NCBI GenBank assembly: GCA_007844125.1
Contig: CM017556.1
Span: 73,711,635 to 73,775,634 of the forward strand
Reading direction: 5' to 3'
Source of the DNA: Sinonovacula constricta
Taxonomy: Eukaryota; Mollusca; Bivalvia; Cardiida; Solecurtidae
DNA length: 64,000 bases
This document shows positions 32,688 through 46,099 of the stretch, piece by piece (within the stretch, counting starts at the first letter, position 1; every line of letters starts with the position of its first letter). The translations under genes were made by a program, and so were the position numbers. A model generated the notes under the pieces. That model was given only the letters and a program-made list of their open reading frames with translations. It was not told the origin of the DNA and did no database searches.

Positions 32688-32846
32688 TATGACAAAGTCC
32701 TATGAGCATTGCAACATATAGCAAAAATTAAAAAAAGCACAGGACAAAGGTATTTCAAATGCAAGCCAAGTGAAAAGTAAGAACAAATTTGTGATGTGTC
32801 ATTTAACGAAAAGAGCAAACCAGACAGTTACCGCCTTGGTAAATAA
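32688..32846 (-). repeat. Family X, subfamily b copy
   Basis: GACAAAGTCCTATGAGCATT, CACAGGACAAAGGTATTTCA, TTGTGATGTGTCATTTAACG and GACAGTTACCGCCTTGG are present. It interrupts the LINE remains. Confidence 0.8.
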
Positions 32847-33124
32847 AAAAATACAAAATACAAAAGTATATCTCAAGACATCACGGCTTATTTTATGTCA
32901 TTCAGTATATTTTCAAAAAACATTCGAACACTACAAAATAGTTAATTTAATAAGGTTTATCGTTTTAATGTACGCGATGCTGAAAAATTGCACAAAATCA
33001 CTCAAACACAATCTAAATTAGCACTCTACTAGTTCATGTAAAAACGAACGTGATAAAATAACATGTTCTTTTAACTGTAGCTTAGGGACAATGCAAAGAG
33101 ATATTAGTTCGTCAATATTTTTAA

Positions 33125-33790
33125 TTTTTACATGAATGATCTAGCGGAAATATAAGAAAACATAGACTTGTAAGGGAGTCTTGTCTCTAATTATATTCGT
33201 GGTATTTTTATGCCTTCTATGTGCAGTCGACCTTGCATGTAGTGCAGGCCCAGTATACAATCATCTGATACTTAATGAAAATAAGAAATTTTTGTTCTGA
33301 AACTGATATGACGGCGAATGTAAATAAAACATATATCGTACTCAGAAATGGAAGACCACTATGCAAAAACTAGAAATGTTTTTAATGATAATAATGTAAA
33401 TATTACTTCTATATTCAAATAAATGGACATTCTTTTACTGCAAAACTTTCTTGAGCATGTACTTAAACAATATCAGCTTAGGCAAAAAGTCTATCAATGA
33501 ATTTAGACGAGTTCAACTCCTTTTTGGTAAATTTTAACATCGAGACATGTTCTACCTTTTCTATTCAATGGTGGCTCTAATACACACATATGGCGCTGAA
33601 ATATGGACACATACTTAGCCGGCGACCACTGATAAGGCCCACGTGGTATTTTGTAGATATTTCATTGGTGCAAACTCATATTTTAACAAATGGCTAGTTC
33701 GAAGGGCATGTGACGGCAGCCCACTATGTACTGTACTGTACAGAATGCATAAGGTATTGGTGCATTTTTATGAATGCCTGATAATTGTTA
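33125..33790 (+). pseudogene. Degraded LINE reverse transcriptase, C-terminal part
   Basis: Fragments read FNFYMNDLAEI (LINE 'INDL' motif), NVNKTYIVLRNGRPL (matching the 'NxxKTxxxVFRNGG' block after the catalytic YxDD) and VLYLFYSMVALIHTYGAEIW (LINE thumb/connection region). Stops and frameshifts separate them. It is probably the continuation of the element at 32440-32680, with the catalytic core lost. Confidence 0.75.
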
Positions 33791-36548
33791 CATAAAGAGC
33801 TGCTATAATATGTCAAAGAAACATGAAAACAATGGTTTTTAACTTTTTACATATGAAAACTCGTGCCACAAATTGATAATCTCTCAAACACAGACATTCG
33901 GCATATCTTTTGTACATGTTTTCATGCACTCATATTGCAAAGGACACATCACATTCTCTCAAATAGTATTTTTATTCTTCATTTACATGTATTAGGATCT
34001 AAGGTTATTATTGGTGTTTGTATCTTGTATATTATTGATTGACACGTGATTGGTCTGTAGGTTCTGTTTTCGATGATTTTTATATGGTCTGTTTTGGACA
34101 AAATTTATTCCAGTTCATGTCAGCTTAAGATGTGGTATAGTCCTTTGATTGGGCATCTTTTCACTGTTATTATCATTATCATTAATATTCATATTCTTAA
34201 CATTAAAATCATTAAATACTTTGACTAACTGCTCATGACTGATAACATTTATTTGCTGTTATCGCTCAACTACGAACAATTATATCTACTCTGGTGTCAT
34301 GGAATGTTAAATGGATGCACGTTAAATTAATTTATAGTTCGCATATTAAGCTATTATTATCAGATATATGGTAAACTTTTAACAAGATTATTTTTAAAGT
34401 GATTTAAAACATTAAACGGCATTAAATGCTCATGAGCACAAAAGAGACAAGCTTACCAACCACACAAAACACAAATGAACAACAAAACATGGGAACGACA
34501 ACAAAATACGTTGTTTGTATGTATGAAAAAAATATCTATTTGACTTGAAAGCTTTCATGCAGCTCACGTTTTGTGCTTTTTGGGAGATCGCCCTGATCTT
34601 GAAAATGTCACAAGGAGCAAAATTCTACTACTTTTCAAATACTAAAACCGTTTGCAAGCTACTCTCCCGATTGCTTGACTTGTGTTTTCCAATTCTGTTT
34701 AAAATTAGTTTTATTTCTCCAGACTTTTTTTTCAGGGCCTTATTTTGCCAGAAAGGTAATTATATCTTGGAAATTTAAGTCAGTTGGAGATTTTGAATCC
34801 CACAAGAATACAATTATTCGGCTGTAGACCAACCTATTTCTCACTGAGTAGCTGATGAGTAGGAAAGACGTCTGGAATCTTGGGATATTTCTGAGAAAAT
34901 TAAAGAATATATGTATACATGTGCTCTAAAAAGGCTTTATAGATAGAGTTCATTGCGATGTGTTGACAAAGTCACACGGTTATTAAATCAATTAAAGTAT
35001 ACAGGGAAACGGAATTGAGTATTATCCTGATGGGAACTTTAGTTAGGTAGTATTTACATTGTGACTTTGTGAGGAAGTTGCGAATTGGCGGTTAGTGAGA
35101 ATTTAAAGTTTACACACGACAGTTTATGTCAGCAAAAGGGTACTAACAAGTCAAATGCCTATCAAGATGTACTTGACAAAACGTTATAATCTGCATGCTG
35201 AACAAAACTACATATCAACATCAAAACTATGCAAAAACTATGCAAAAAGAAGTTCGCACCGCCAATACAAGTATTTAATGTTTTATAAAACAGAATAAAC
35301 TAAGCATATACCGAATTTATATTAAATTTCCAAAGTTTTACTTAGAAGTAGTAACCTAGTGAATATCGCACATGATCAAGATTCGAAGTAGTCCAAGATT
35401 GTCTGCAGGCATTCTTAACAACTTTGACGAAGACTGGATAACAACTGTGACCTTTCGTATTCACGAATTAGTTTTATATTACAAATTTGATGGACGAACT
35501 TGATTGCAATGACTCAAGTAATTGTTTTGACGTAATAAGTAGTTTGTATTGAAAGAAAAATAAAACCACTTTAAAATAATATATTCAGCCTTTCCTTGAA
35601 AACCAAATTAACCAACGCAATATTAAGAATTGTTCACCAAAACTATACAAAACAATGTGTTATTATGAAATGCTCAGTAGAACAGTGAAGGGACAATTGT
35701 ATCATACAGAAATAAAAATAATGTTTGTGAAATATTCGGGTAATGTTTCGTCTCACAGACTCAGTGGTTTTGACAATCATTTTTCATTTAATTAGCATGT
35801 GTATAGCTTTATCTAGTATTATTGCACAGGATCTTGTAATGTTGTCGTATTATTAAACCCCTTACACAATTTTATAAAACTATTGATTCCGTATTTACAA
35901 AACAACAACAAAAGCAACTTTCAACAACAACAAAAACAAACAAAAAAGATTGAGACATGGAGGTTTATGTCTTATCTTTATTATATTAGAATACGTACCA
36001 TGAATGTCTTTGACTGGGGTTTTGCTGACTCCCAATCCGTCGGCCTAAACACTTTGTTTACTAGCAGCCCATACAAACATCGTTTGGTTTTACACATGCG
36101 CACTTCTTAACAATGTTGAATTTAGTACTGAATATATTGTTCTTCTGAAACCGAACGAAAGGGAACTGCTATGCAGAATGTCGTGTGACTGATATACGAC
36201 AACAAGATTGATGTAGTCGCTATTGTCAGAAACAAAGGTTTAATCTAATAGCATTTTTTATTGTTTGCTTGGCGAGACCTATATATTAGATTAAATTTAT
36301 TTTTACAGAAAGTCATAAAACGTTGAAGTGTTGACACTGTCGTTTAATAGGATTTTTAAAGGATTACACGTCTGAGACATATACTATATTACTATATTAT
36401 TTGTATGAAAGTATATCGAAAACGGAACCTAATTTTATCAAATAATTTTGTTTTTTGTTTTTGTAATTTGTAGAGAAAGAATGTCTCGAAATATTGTAAA
36501 AATACAAATGTAATAAATTGACAAAGTAAAGAAAAACTTCGTTTCGTT
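33791..36548. other. No gene seen
   Basis: About 2.7 kb of AT-rich sequence. The first few hundred bases may be further decayed LINE. No exon, RNA gene or clear repeat was recognised. Confidence 0.45.
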
Positions 36549-36567
36549 ACACACACACACACACACA

Positions 36568-36657
<90 letters not shown>
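36549..36657. repeat. (CA)n-(CACG)n-(CA)n-(TA)n compound microsatellite
   Basis: A CA run, about twelve CACG-type tetramers (GCAC GCAC), a second CA run and a short TA run form an almost pure purine-pyrimidine alternation of about 108 bp, a sequence class able to adopt Z-DNA. Arginine/cysteine/valine-rich open frames here are artefacts of the repeat. Confidence 0.95.
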
Positions 36658-38330
36658 ATAGATATTTTTATTTACTCACTAGTTCATGTTGGATATGCTG
36701 CCAGTCTTGCATTAAGCAAGTAGATTTCACTAAAAGTTGGCCAATATGAATAGACCGCGTCTTGTCACAGCAAAATTACTCGCATGGTAATAAAACACGT
36801 TTACCATTTGCTGTATTCTATGGGGTCATATAGTTAAACGTTTTAACAAATTTGTTTAAAATGTTTGATTGAAACTAATTGTAAATAAGTTAATGCATGT
36901 CTTTTGCAGTTTACTAATACGCTTATTGTTTAAATAAATATTGACCATATTATCTTGGCCAGACAAAAAAACTAGACAAATATAAAACGCTCAGTTAATA
37001 AAAATGTGTTATAATTATAGATGAATGGATGAAGTTTATACAAAACCAGAATTCCATTTTGCGGGGACAATATATGAAAAAATACGTACCTTCTTATTTC
37101 TGTCGACGTTTATTCAAAGGAAAGAAATAGCATTTAAATGCATATTTGACGTTTGCTAATATGTCTACATAAATGGAATACATGCAAATAGTATTTTCTT
37201 TTTTCCATACTTTCATATAAGTCTAGAAAAACGATTTAAATGCCTATCAAATAAATCATATTGTGAATATGTGAATATGAGTAGAAATTCCAGTTCATTC
37301 TAATTACGTCAAATAGTAGTCTTTGGTGTTCGTTAACATCAGTGGAATGAAGGTCCGCATAGAGCAGTAAATGCCATTTTGTGTCAAGTGTGTTATTGTA
37401 TTTATGCACGAGATTTTATTCTATTGTCTGAAAGGTAATTATGTGTTATTTGCTCTTTACTTTCCGTAGTACGAGTGAAGTGTTGAAACTGGTCACTTTG
37501 TGCTTATGCATTTTTTTCTGAATTTTCACAACAAATTCTGTTAAGTTTCTCACGAAGCTGCACACAATGTGACCATTCAATTACGTGCTAATCAATATTT
37601 TTTTATCGAATTAATGAGCCAATTCGTGACGCCTATTCTGTTTGAAGGGTTGATTGGCGTGCGACACGGTCATAAATCTGTCACCCCACGATGTTTGACT
37701 GGAATGTCCATGTGTAATTTTTAAAACCGTTTGTAGGAGATGTTCGCGTGTATGACAACTGCTATGTTTACTTGTATTACATAGTGAGGAATATAGTGGC
37801 TTGATTTCTCTTACTGAATTATTACTATTGGAATACATTAAATGCTTCGAAAAAGTTAATTTGTAATTGATGACAGTAGATAAAAATTAAAAACTACTAG
37901 AACTGCAAGTTTCAATTTTCATTTCAATCCCACATGTTTTACGCAGTAGGTCATAATTTTAAAATGTACCTATGAAATTACTTTTCAGGAAGCATAAATT
38001 TGTTACTAATGTCTTGTATAAATTTTGAAAATAAATTAATTATATGGAGAAAACATAAACAACATTCTCATAAAATATGTCTATTCTGTGCTTTGTCTTT
38101 GGAAGAAAAGCGACGATATCAGCGCATTAAGCGTGCAACAAATGCACAAATCGACTTACCCTATATATTATATTAACACACTTACTTACACGTAAATATC
38201 GATAATTAAAGCGTTAATTTGTAATTCGTTATGTGTAAGAAAATATCCATCTTCCCTAACCACGGGAGGATGTAAAAAGTCATCATGCATTGACACAGGC
38301 TGCATTGGCACAGGCTGCTTTCTAACTTTG
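36658..38330. other. No gene seen
   Basis: AT-rich spacer up to the first block of the large degenerate array. Nothing recognised except a small direct repeat GCATTGACACAGGCT / GCATTGGCACAGGCT near 38287-38318. Confidence 0.45.
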
Positions 38331-40687
38331 GGCCCCATTCATCGCTGTTCACTAAGTGCAGTATTAGTTGCAATATGACAATGTTTAGGCGTCGTCAAAT
38401 GTCTGCTGCGGACCATAAACCAAGTTTATGAACAAAATAAATGCGGTCTCTAGCGGAAGTGAAGCTGATTGTAAAAGCTGATATATTTGAAAGGCATTTC
38501 AATTTTGGAATCAATCCGTGATTGAAATGTCTACAAATAACCGTCTATGTTTTGTATATGTGCCTACTATCAATTTGCCGAATTTGAAAAATGAGGTTTA
38601 TTTGTACTATAGTCTGCTTGTACATTTAATTTAGTCTTGTTATAATTAAATAACAAAATCTCATTTAAGAAAAATGTAACACTTGATATTTGATTTTGAT
38701 TAGATCATACTTTTTAATAGTCAATTATCATTAAATGGGGCTGTCAAAATGCAGATGCAGATAACAATTTTAAGGCAATAGAAAATAACGTCATTCTTGT
38801 TCTAAAATAGTATCAAAACATATTCGTCTATTGTGATCTGAACCAGATGAATCGATGTAATTTGTCAGTTCTTAGACGAAAACTACATTTTGAAACCAAT
38901 GGCAAAACACCCCAAACAGATGAGAATTATTACTCACATTTTGCGCCAACAAAATGTTGGACCAATTTTACCTTTTCATATGTAAACTGAATAGTTAGGA
39001 CAGTAAGCGCCAACAAAATTCTGACAATTTCAAATGAATACAACACTTCTTCAGGTGACACTCATTACACCAGTGGTTCTTCCTGATGACATTTTGTATT
39101 CTCCGCCTCCTACTCCCAAGTTAACACCTGATACCAGTGTCTAATGATGGGAGACAGCAGGATATTGTTTGAGCATCAATATGCGGCAATTTTAAAAATG
39201 AAATATATTTCGGTCTAACAAAATTGGGCAAGTGAAATGACCAACATTTACTTAATTGTTTTGCAATTATTGTTCATTTGTCTTTCTTATTAATGCTATT
39301 AGTTTGTTGCTTTCCTTAAAATGACATGGACATAGACATAGAATTATGCTAGTTTTGCTAAGCTGCATGTTATCCCAAAATAACGATTGAGGTAACCATG
39401 TAACAGTTTAATGTCCCAACGCTATATTTAAAAAAGTGCAAGTTGTTAAAAGATGCATAAAACATTGATAAAGAGCTCTATTTCATGCAAAAAAGCAGTG
39501 ATGTTTCCCTAGTGCATCTGTAACTATCACTAGTAACTTATCGATCAACTATTTTAGAAAAATAAGCTTCTAAAACACCCAAAGATAAAACATTGTCTGA
39601 CATTACCAATAGTTAACACTGTTCAGATACAGTTAAGTAATCCTGGGGGTAATTTTGTAGATCATAAAACGCACGTTGTAGAGAACTCACACATTAAACC
39701 TTGCAAAAATTATTTAGCCTATTGTTTTAAACAGTTAAAAAGTAGTTACATTTCTGCCTTGAACTGATCAATGCAGAAATAAACATAATAAGTCCTATAA
39801 AAATAACCACAAATATTAAAACTTTGACTACAACTACACAAAGACATGCAGAGTGTGAGAAAATGCAAAGATGACAAAATACGGAGAAGAGACATTGCAC
39901 ACAAGTTTATTATAAAACTATACATATTATAAATCTAGGAAGTAACATTCCTATAATGCTAGATGCGACGAAAATGTTTCAGTTAACACCCCCCCTTTCA
40001 AGGGTGGTGGACGTCTTTGTTTTGTTTGCTTCAATTATACTCATAAAGTTAAAATAACCCAAATCTACATATAGCTCTATGATTATACTACAGCTTTGGG
40101 AACAAGTTGCCTCCAGGTGCCGCCATTAGGAAACAGTGTTTGTAAATGTAGTTAGTTAAGCGGTGTGTTTATCGTTTTGAAGAAGGTAATGATGCAATAG
40201 GTTATTTTTTCCAATGCATGCCCCTTTGATATTCATTTGAGCTTCCCTTGCGCCAGCATTCCTATATGTCAAAAGTGAGGTAACACAGATAGGCCGGAAA
40301 AATATACACAAACATGCTTAGTAATTTTTTTCAGTTTTTGTAAAAAAAGAATGTCAACAAGGCACTGCACTAACCCAAGCACAGCAGACTTATTTTACCA
40401 GTTGGTATCAAAAGACTGATGGTGGCATACTGCGATATTACCAATATCGATACACGCTTACACTCTAGGATTTAATAATTACTAATAATCTGAAGACGGT
40501 GATGATGCAGAATTAGTAATGCTTACTAATTGTCACCGTAGAATTTAAGAGAAACCAACAAAGGCATTAAAATGGCATTCTTTAGAGCCCCCGACAAACA
40601 ACACCACGTTTAGGAAAATCGTCTGTGAGAGGTAATTAAACAGTTAGGAAGACTCTTATCTCTACCTCTTCCCTAACACCAATGCAA

Positions 40688-40890
40688 CCTAAGACTGTGG
40701 CCAGTCTGGGATAAGATGGGATTTGCCGGCATTTTTGCCGATACTGTGTAGCGACATTTCTATCATTATAGCACAGGGGCACTTATGAGGTGCCCAGGGA
40801 CTGAACCCGGCCGGTCCATTATACTGACACCGAAGAGTCAGGCGTAATGCTGTTCCCTTAGCCCCGAGCATTTGGAGTGAAGCCACTACT
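40688..40890 (-). repeat. tRNA-derived SINE (third type), inside copy C1
   Basis: Reversed, it has GCTCGGGGCTAAGGG (box A region) and CCGGGTTCAGTCCCTGGG (box B GGTTCAGTCCC), then a unique body to CCCAGACTGGCCACAGTC. It resembles a tRNA-headed SINE but not families 1 or 2. The head is too irregular for a functional tRNA. Confidence 0.55.
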
Positions 40891-42029
40891 ACCAATTTTA
40901 AAGTCTTTGGCTTGACCCTATTCTCATTTTTGATGTCTTAAAAGGTGAATTTGATGCGTTGTGGGCTTTGAAGAATTTGTATATATAGTTAAAGTTATAT
41001 GAATTCGAATTCGTCTGGCGACTTTGCCGCTGATCACATGGGAGAAAGGGAGAAAGGGCTGGTCCCCAATATAACACAATGCTGCAAAAAAAGAAAACAT
41101 TGCGTAAGTACAACATTGTCCGATAATAAACATTACACAATTGCCATGATGATAATGCTTATGAAACACATTCTTTTCAAAATATGTGTTCAAGTATGCC
41201 AATAGTTTTTTGTTTATTAGCACAGAAAACGATAAAAATCATTTGTATTAAATTTGTTTTAAAGTAATTTAAAACATAATCAAATGAAGCTTAAAATTTT
41301 AGTTCAACTGGTTTAGTAAATGTCGATTCAGTCATTACATATTTATAATGATGATATAGTTTTAAATGATTAATTAAGAAAGGTTGTAAATTATGAAAGT
41401 ATATTTAAATATGTAAAATGCATTATAATGTATACAAACATTCCACTAGCGCATTAGTTGCTAGTGACAAAAAAGGATTCACGCTGCTCAGTCGTACCAG
41501 CATTGTGAGGCATTAAACAATTTTTTATTTCAGATGTCTGTATTCCTTGTGAATTTATGTTAATGCCATGTATTACATACAATGTAGTTCACCAGAATAT
41601 AACGTCAGCTAGACAGAATGAAAATACAAATAAAATTAACAACATTTAAGGGATTACTTGGAAGCCGAAAAAGGTAGAAATACGCCACCTTTTACAGTAA
41701 GAATGTAATTATAATGTTATGTAACTACGTCCGCTAGGCATGGGATTTCTATCTATAGATAATCGTAAGAACGTAAAATACAACAAACTAAAACCAGTAT
41801 ATAAAGGTTACAACTACTATATAGACGGAGGAGATGTCTACGTATTAAAACGAAGACAATTATTATAGAACAAGTTTTTGTTCATAATCACGACGAAACC
41901 GTATAATGCGATTACACAAAAAAGAACAACAGTCCATGTATAAACAAGTTGATTTAAAATGTTTCTCTCATTCCTTTTTGCATTGTAAACATTGTGTTGA
42001 ATAGAACAAATTAAAACTATTTCAAGACG

Positions 42030-42170
42030 ATAACTGTTAGTATTTCTTTTTGTTTGTTATGTCTCGTCTCTGTGTTTGGTAACTTTTACATGTACTCTGT
42101 ATGCCTTTGTTGGTAAAAATGTAGTTCAAAATTTAAAATCTGTGATAATTCCCAAACCCCTTTTCTAAAT
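42030..42170 (+). repeat. Family X, subfamily a, 5'-truncated copy
   Basis: TTTCTTTTTGTTTGTTATGT then CTCGTCTCTGTGTT, TTTACATGTACTCTGTATGC and CCTTTGTT match the 3' part of the long copies. Confidence 0.7.
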
Positions 42171-43034
42171 TTTCGATAAATACATGGTATTAAGACAGAC
42201 ATATATTTATTCAATGGATCTAAATTCATAAACACGTGCATGTTTTAACAATACTGGTTGACTTTCATTCCAGGCATTTCCAGAACTGATAATAAGTAAA
42301 GCAACATTACCATTATGCTTTGATACCGAATAAATGAAATTACCATAAATATATGGCCAAATGGTCGGTTGCGACTTGATTGTAAGAGGTGCAATTTATT
42401 GTCTTTATACACTTTTCTTAATTAATCTCAGACTCTTATGTACAGAAGCCGACATTATTAAATCAGCACATTCCGACTACCCTGTTTCTTCTTATTAACT
42501 CAATAAATTGAGTTAATTAACACATAGACCCCCGAGATTCTTCCCCTTAATTATCAAGATATTTTTATCTCATTATAATGAACACCTTGACTGAAGCCTA
42601 TGTGTTTTCTCTTGGTATATTTCAAATCAACACTATCTTTCGCATTTAGTGTATTCTCGGTTACATGTATTATGCTTTATTAATTAAAAATCTTTTATTA
42701 AGAAACTTCAACATGTAACCAAATTAGAAATAATTTCCGCGCAAACAAGCAAGAAATCGTATTACTGGAGCGAATGCTTTTCATTGGCTGCAAATGGAAA
42801 AAGTTAACAAACTTTTATCAGTTGTGTCTTTTATATTTGTATACATTAAGGACTTGGCTGCAAAAACAGCGTCATTTTGCAGAATTTCATTTTGTTTAAA
42901 AATGACAGCATAAAAACAACAATCAAAAGTCAAACAAAAAGGAATCAAACACAATCACTAACAACAGACAGTCCATTATTTTTCCTGTTTCCTGAAGCGT
43001 CTATTATATCATTACGTTATTTTGCAATACGAAC

Positions 43035-43203
43035 ATAATAAAACTCCTATGAGCATAGCAACATATACCAAACTCCGAAAAGACACAGGACAAAAGTATT
43101 TCACATGCAAGCTAAGTGAAAAGAAAGAACAAATTTGTGATGATTCATTTAACGAAAAGGGCACACCCGACAGTTACCGCCTTAAAACTGTCAGTCGGCA
43201 GTA
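43035..43203 (-). repeat. Family X, subfamily b copy
   Basis: ACTCCTATGAGCATAGCAAC, GACACAGGACAAAAGTATTT, AAATTTGTGATGATTCATTT and GACAGTTACCGCCTTAAAAC then TGTCAGTCGGCA. Confidence 0.8.
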
Positions 43204-44822
43204 AGGGCTGAAATCGTATTTCTGACTTCATATTGTCTCTTTGGCTCATAAGAAGTATCGCGTATCATCAATACTTCCTCCCCTGTTTTGATTAATATAA
43301 TAGAGATAGATTTCTACTGAAACATCGATACTCGTTTTGGCTGTGCAATGATCACATTGCATGGTTGGACCGATACATGTATTTATCAGTCGCTAAGTCA
43401 GTCAAGTTCAATATTATTAATGGAGATTGGAACTCCTAAAATAACTTCTTTAAAATCTAACTAAATGAATCGTACCATGTTACAAATCTCTTACAGTAAA
43501 TACGAAATTGTTTAAACTTATTGAATTAAATTGTAGGAACGATTTGAATATCAGGAAGGCCATAATTTTAGACATTTGCAACATTTCAGCGAATTTCTCA
43601 AACTAAGGAACTACAGATTTCCACCTAGCGTGTTTAATTATTCCCTATAACTTGTTATTTTCTCTAATCACAATTGCTGTATAGTGAGATAAAAATGCAT
43701 ATTTGTAATGACATTGCCAGGTTTGTTCGCTTGATTAGTATTTCAACAATTTAAATTGGACATTTAATGAAAACATTTTCATTTTACGCAAGTTTTATCA
43801 ATTTGTATCGCAAATAGACATAATGCAAACAATTAAGACAACTATCTTTTCTGATACATTGTGTTATAGATAAATTACAAGCCGACTTATGTTTGTAACA
43901 GAAGGAGAAATAAGTCAGAACATTGTCGACGTGTATCTGCAAACCCAACCCGCATACCTAACAAATCATCATTATTAAGTGCTTGAACATTTAAAATGAG
44001 GGACCAGCACCCTTCATCTCGACCAGATATGACCTTTACTGGTTAACTGCTGTGTTTACAAACAGATTCCATGAGTTTGGAAACACTAGCTATAAACACA
44101 GGGATAGAATTCCAATAATACTCGGTATTCGTACATAAGTAAATAGTGTTGAAAAAGTAACTGTCATTGAAAAATAAGTCTTTTGCCATCACATTCGCAG
44201 TGCAGAGATTTAAATCCACTTTGTATTTAAAAATAGACTGGAAAAGGAAGAACAGACAGATTGATAATTCTCTGACTGCACTGTCTTACTATTTAATTTG
44301 TGATAACAGTGGTATTAAATCGAAATCACAAATGTCTGTTATTATTCCCAAGTAGCCATAGACAATGATCTGCTATCGTTACATGCAAAAATTGTGTCTT
44401 TAGTATAGGTGAAGCCGTAAGGTACAACATTTAATTGTCTTTGTTCAACAAAAATGTTTTCTGTAATCTTTCACGTCGATGTTGTTCTTTTGTACTTTTA
44501 AAATGATATTTTTCAAATTAATTTTTTATTGTTAACTATTATTTGACACTGTTGGATTTCTGTTTCTTCATCTCTCCAGTCATGCCCTATATAGGTGTCA
44601 CAACTTGAGCAGTCTCCATGCCCTTAACGTGGGATTGCACAGTAGGTATAACATTTGGATTTTTTTTTAAAAACTTTATTATATAATATGCCAAATGCAG
44701 ATAAATCCTGGGCTTTTTATAATACTTTTCAATTCATTTTTAGCACTTATGACATTTGTCTTCATTGCATGACGTCTTTAAAATGTTCTTATTATATGCC
44801 ATCGCTTGGGCTGTTTTATTTC

Positions 44823-45262
44823 AACTACACTCACATTTGAAACTTTAAGGTTGCCGAGGTTTTTATCTTCTGTACATATTGTACATATGTTTATAGTTCT
44901 TTATACTACTAGTTATTTTGTCTGTATATTAGGTCATTTTATCAGTTTAACTGGCGATGCAGATGATTACTGTTAGTTGACTCACTTTGATGAGATACTT
45001 TTATTTACACTGTTTGTTTGATAGTAAAAACCTTAAGGAAGTGCGAGGTTGGAGAGCTCCACAAACCAGGTTTAAGCACGCAGTTGGTCCTTTTGCCAAC
45101 TGACCATTCCAAGTCGGTAACTGCTGGTTTTTCTTTTTTGTGTGTTATGTCTCGTCTGTGTGTTCTTGTCACTTTTATATTTATCCTGTTTGCATTTGTT
45201 TAGAGGTAGTTTAGATTTACATATCTGTGGTCATTCTTAAAATACCTCTTCCTGTTTACCAA
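44823..45262 (+). repeat. Family X, subfamily a, long copy
   Basis: Same motif order as 30857-31268, including GGAAGTGCGAGGTTGGAG, CCACAAACCAGGTTTAAG, a hairpin CAGTTGG...CCAACTG and TTATGTCTCGTCTGTGTG. Confidence 0.85.
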
Positions 45263-46099
45263 AGCATTCTATTTCTTCTCTTCCGCTGAGAAAAAAATGA
45301 TTTCATCAAAATAATGATCGAACATAGCTCACGTCTTGCATTGATATCGGAAATGAAGATCAGTTAATTTTCATTCTTGCGTGGGAGAAAACTGCATGGG
45401 AAAGAAGGTGCTTTCCTCCTTAATGGTCACGTAGCATGATACGGCGAACTGATAAATGGTTGTTCCTTATATAGTATGAGTAAACTGTATCATAAAACTT
45501 GCAAGATTTAATTATTGATCCTAATAATAACTACAAAGATTCTAAGACGTCTGATAAAAGTTAAGTTTATAATATGTTCTAAAGCATTCAATCTTTGCTG
45601 GCTTTGTTGGCTTTACAGTTAAATAAGCACTTCACATTTGCCATATAACATTTGAATATTTATGAACGATCAACCTCTCAGCTGCTTTGAATAGAACTCT
45701 AACTTTATCTTCGATTGTTTTACCACAAACCTTGTTTGACGGAGTCTTTGGTGTATACTAATGTTTTAGGCGACGTCTTATCTTAGTAAACTGACGGACG
45801 TTTCTGCAAAATCGAAGGAGTTGATTTCATTTATACGAATAGAAATAAAGAGCACCATAAGGTTTAACCTAGCTTTAACTTGGGGTTCGGCAACAACTGC
45901 ACATTTACGCATACACATTTAATTCAAAATGACAATCAAGAAGTTTGTTTAATGTATTCTTTCCAAAACAGGTATATTAATTTATTAATTAGTAAAAGCA
46001 ATGATTCTTGAAATTCATGCTTTACATTGAATGTCCTTTGTGGACTATTAACCGAGTTCACAAACACCAAAAACGTTTTTACAAAGTGTTGATAATGGC

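Noticed and set aside
36392..36644. Cysteine/valine/arginine-rich ORFs of 68-82 codons
   Set aside because: They are translations of the CA/CACG microsatellite.
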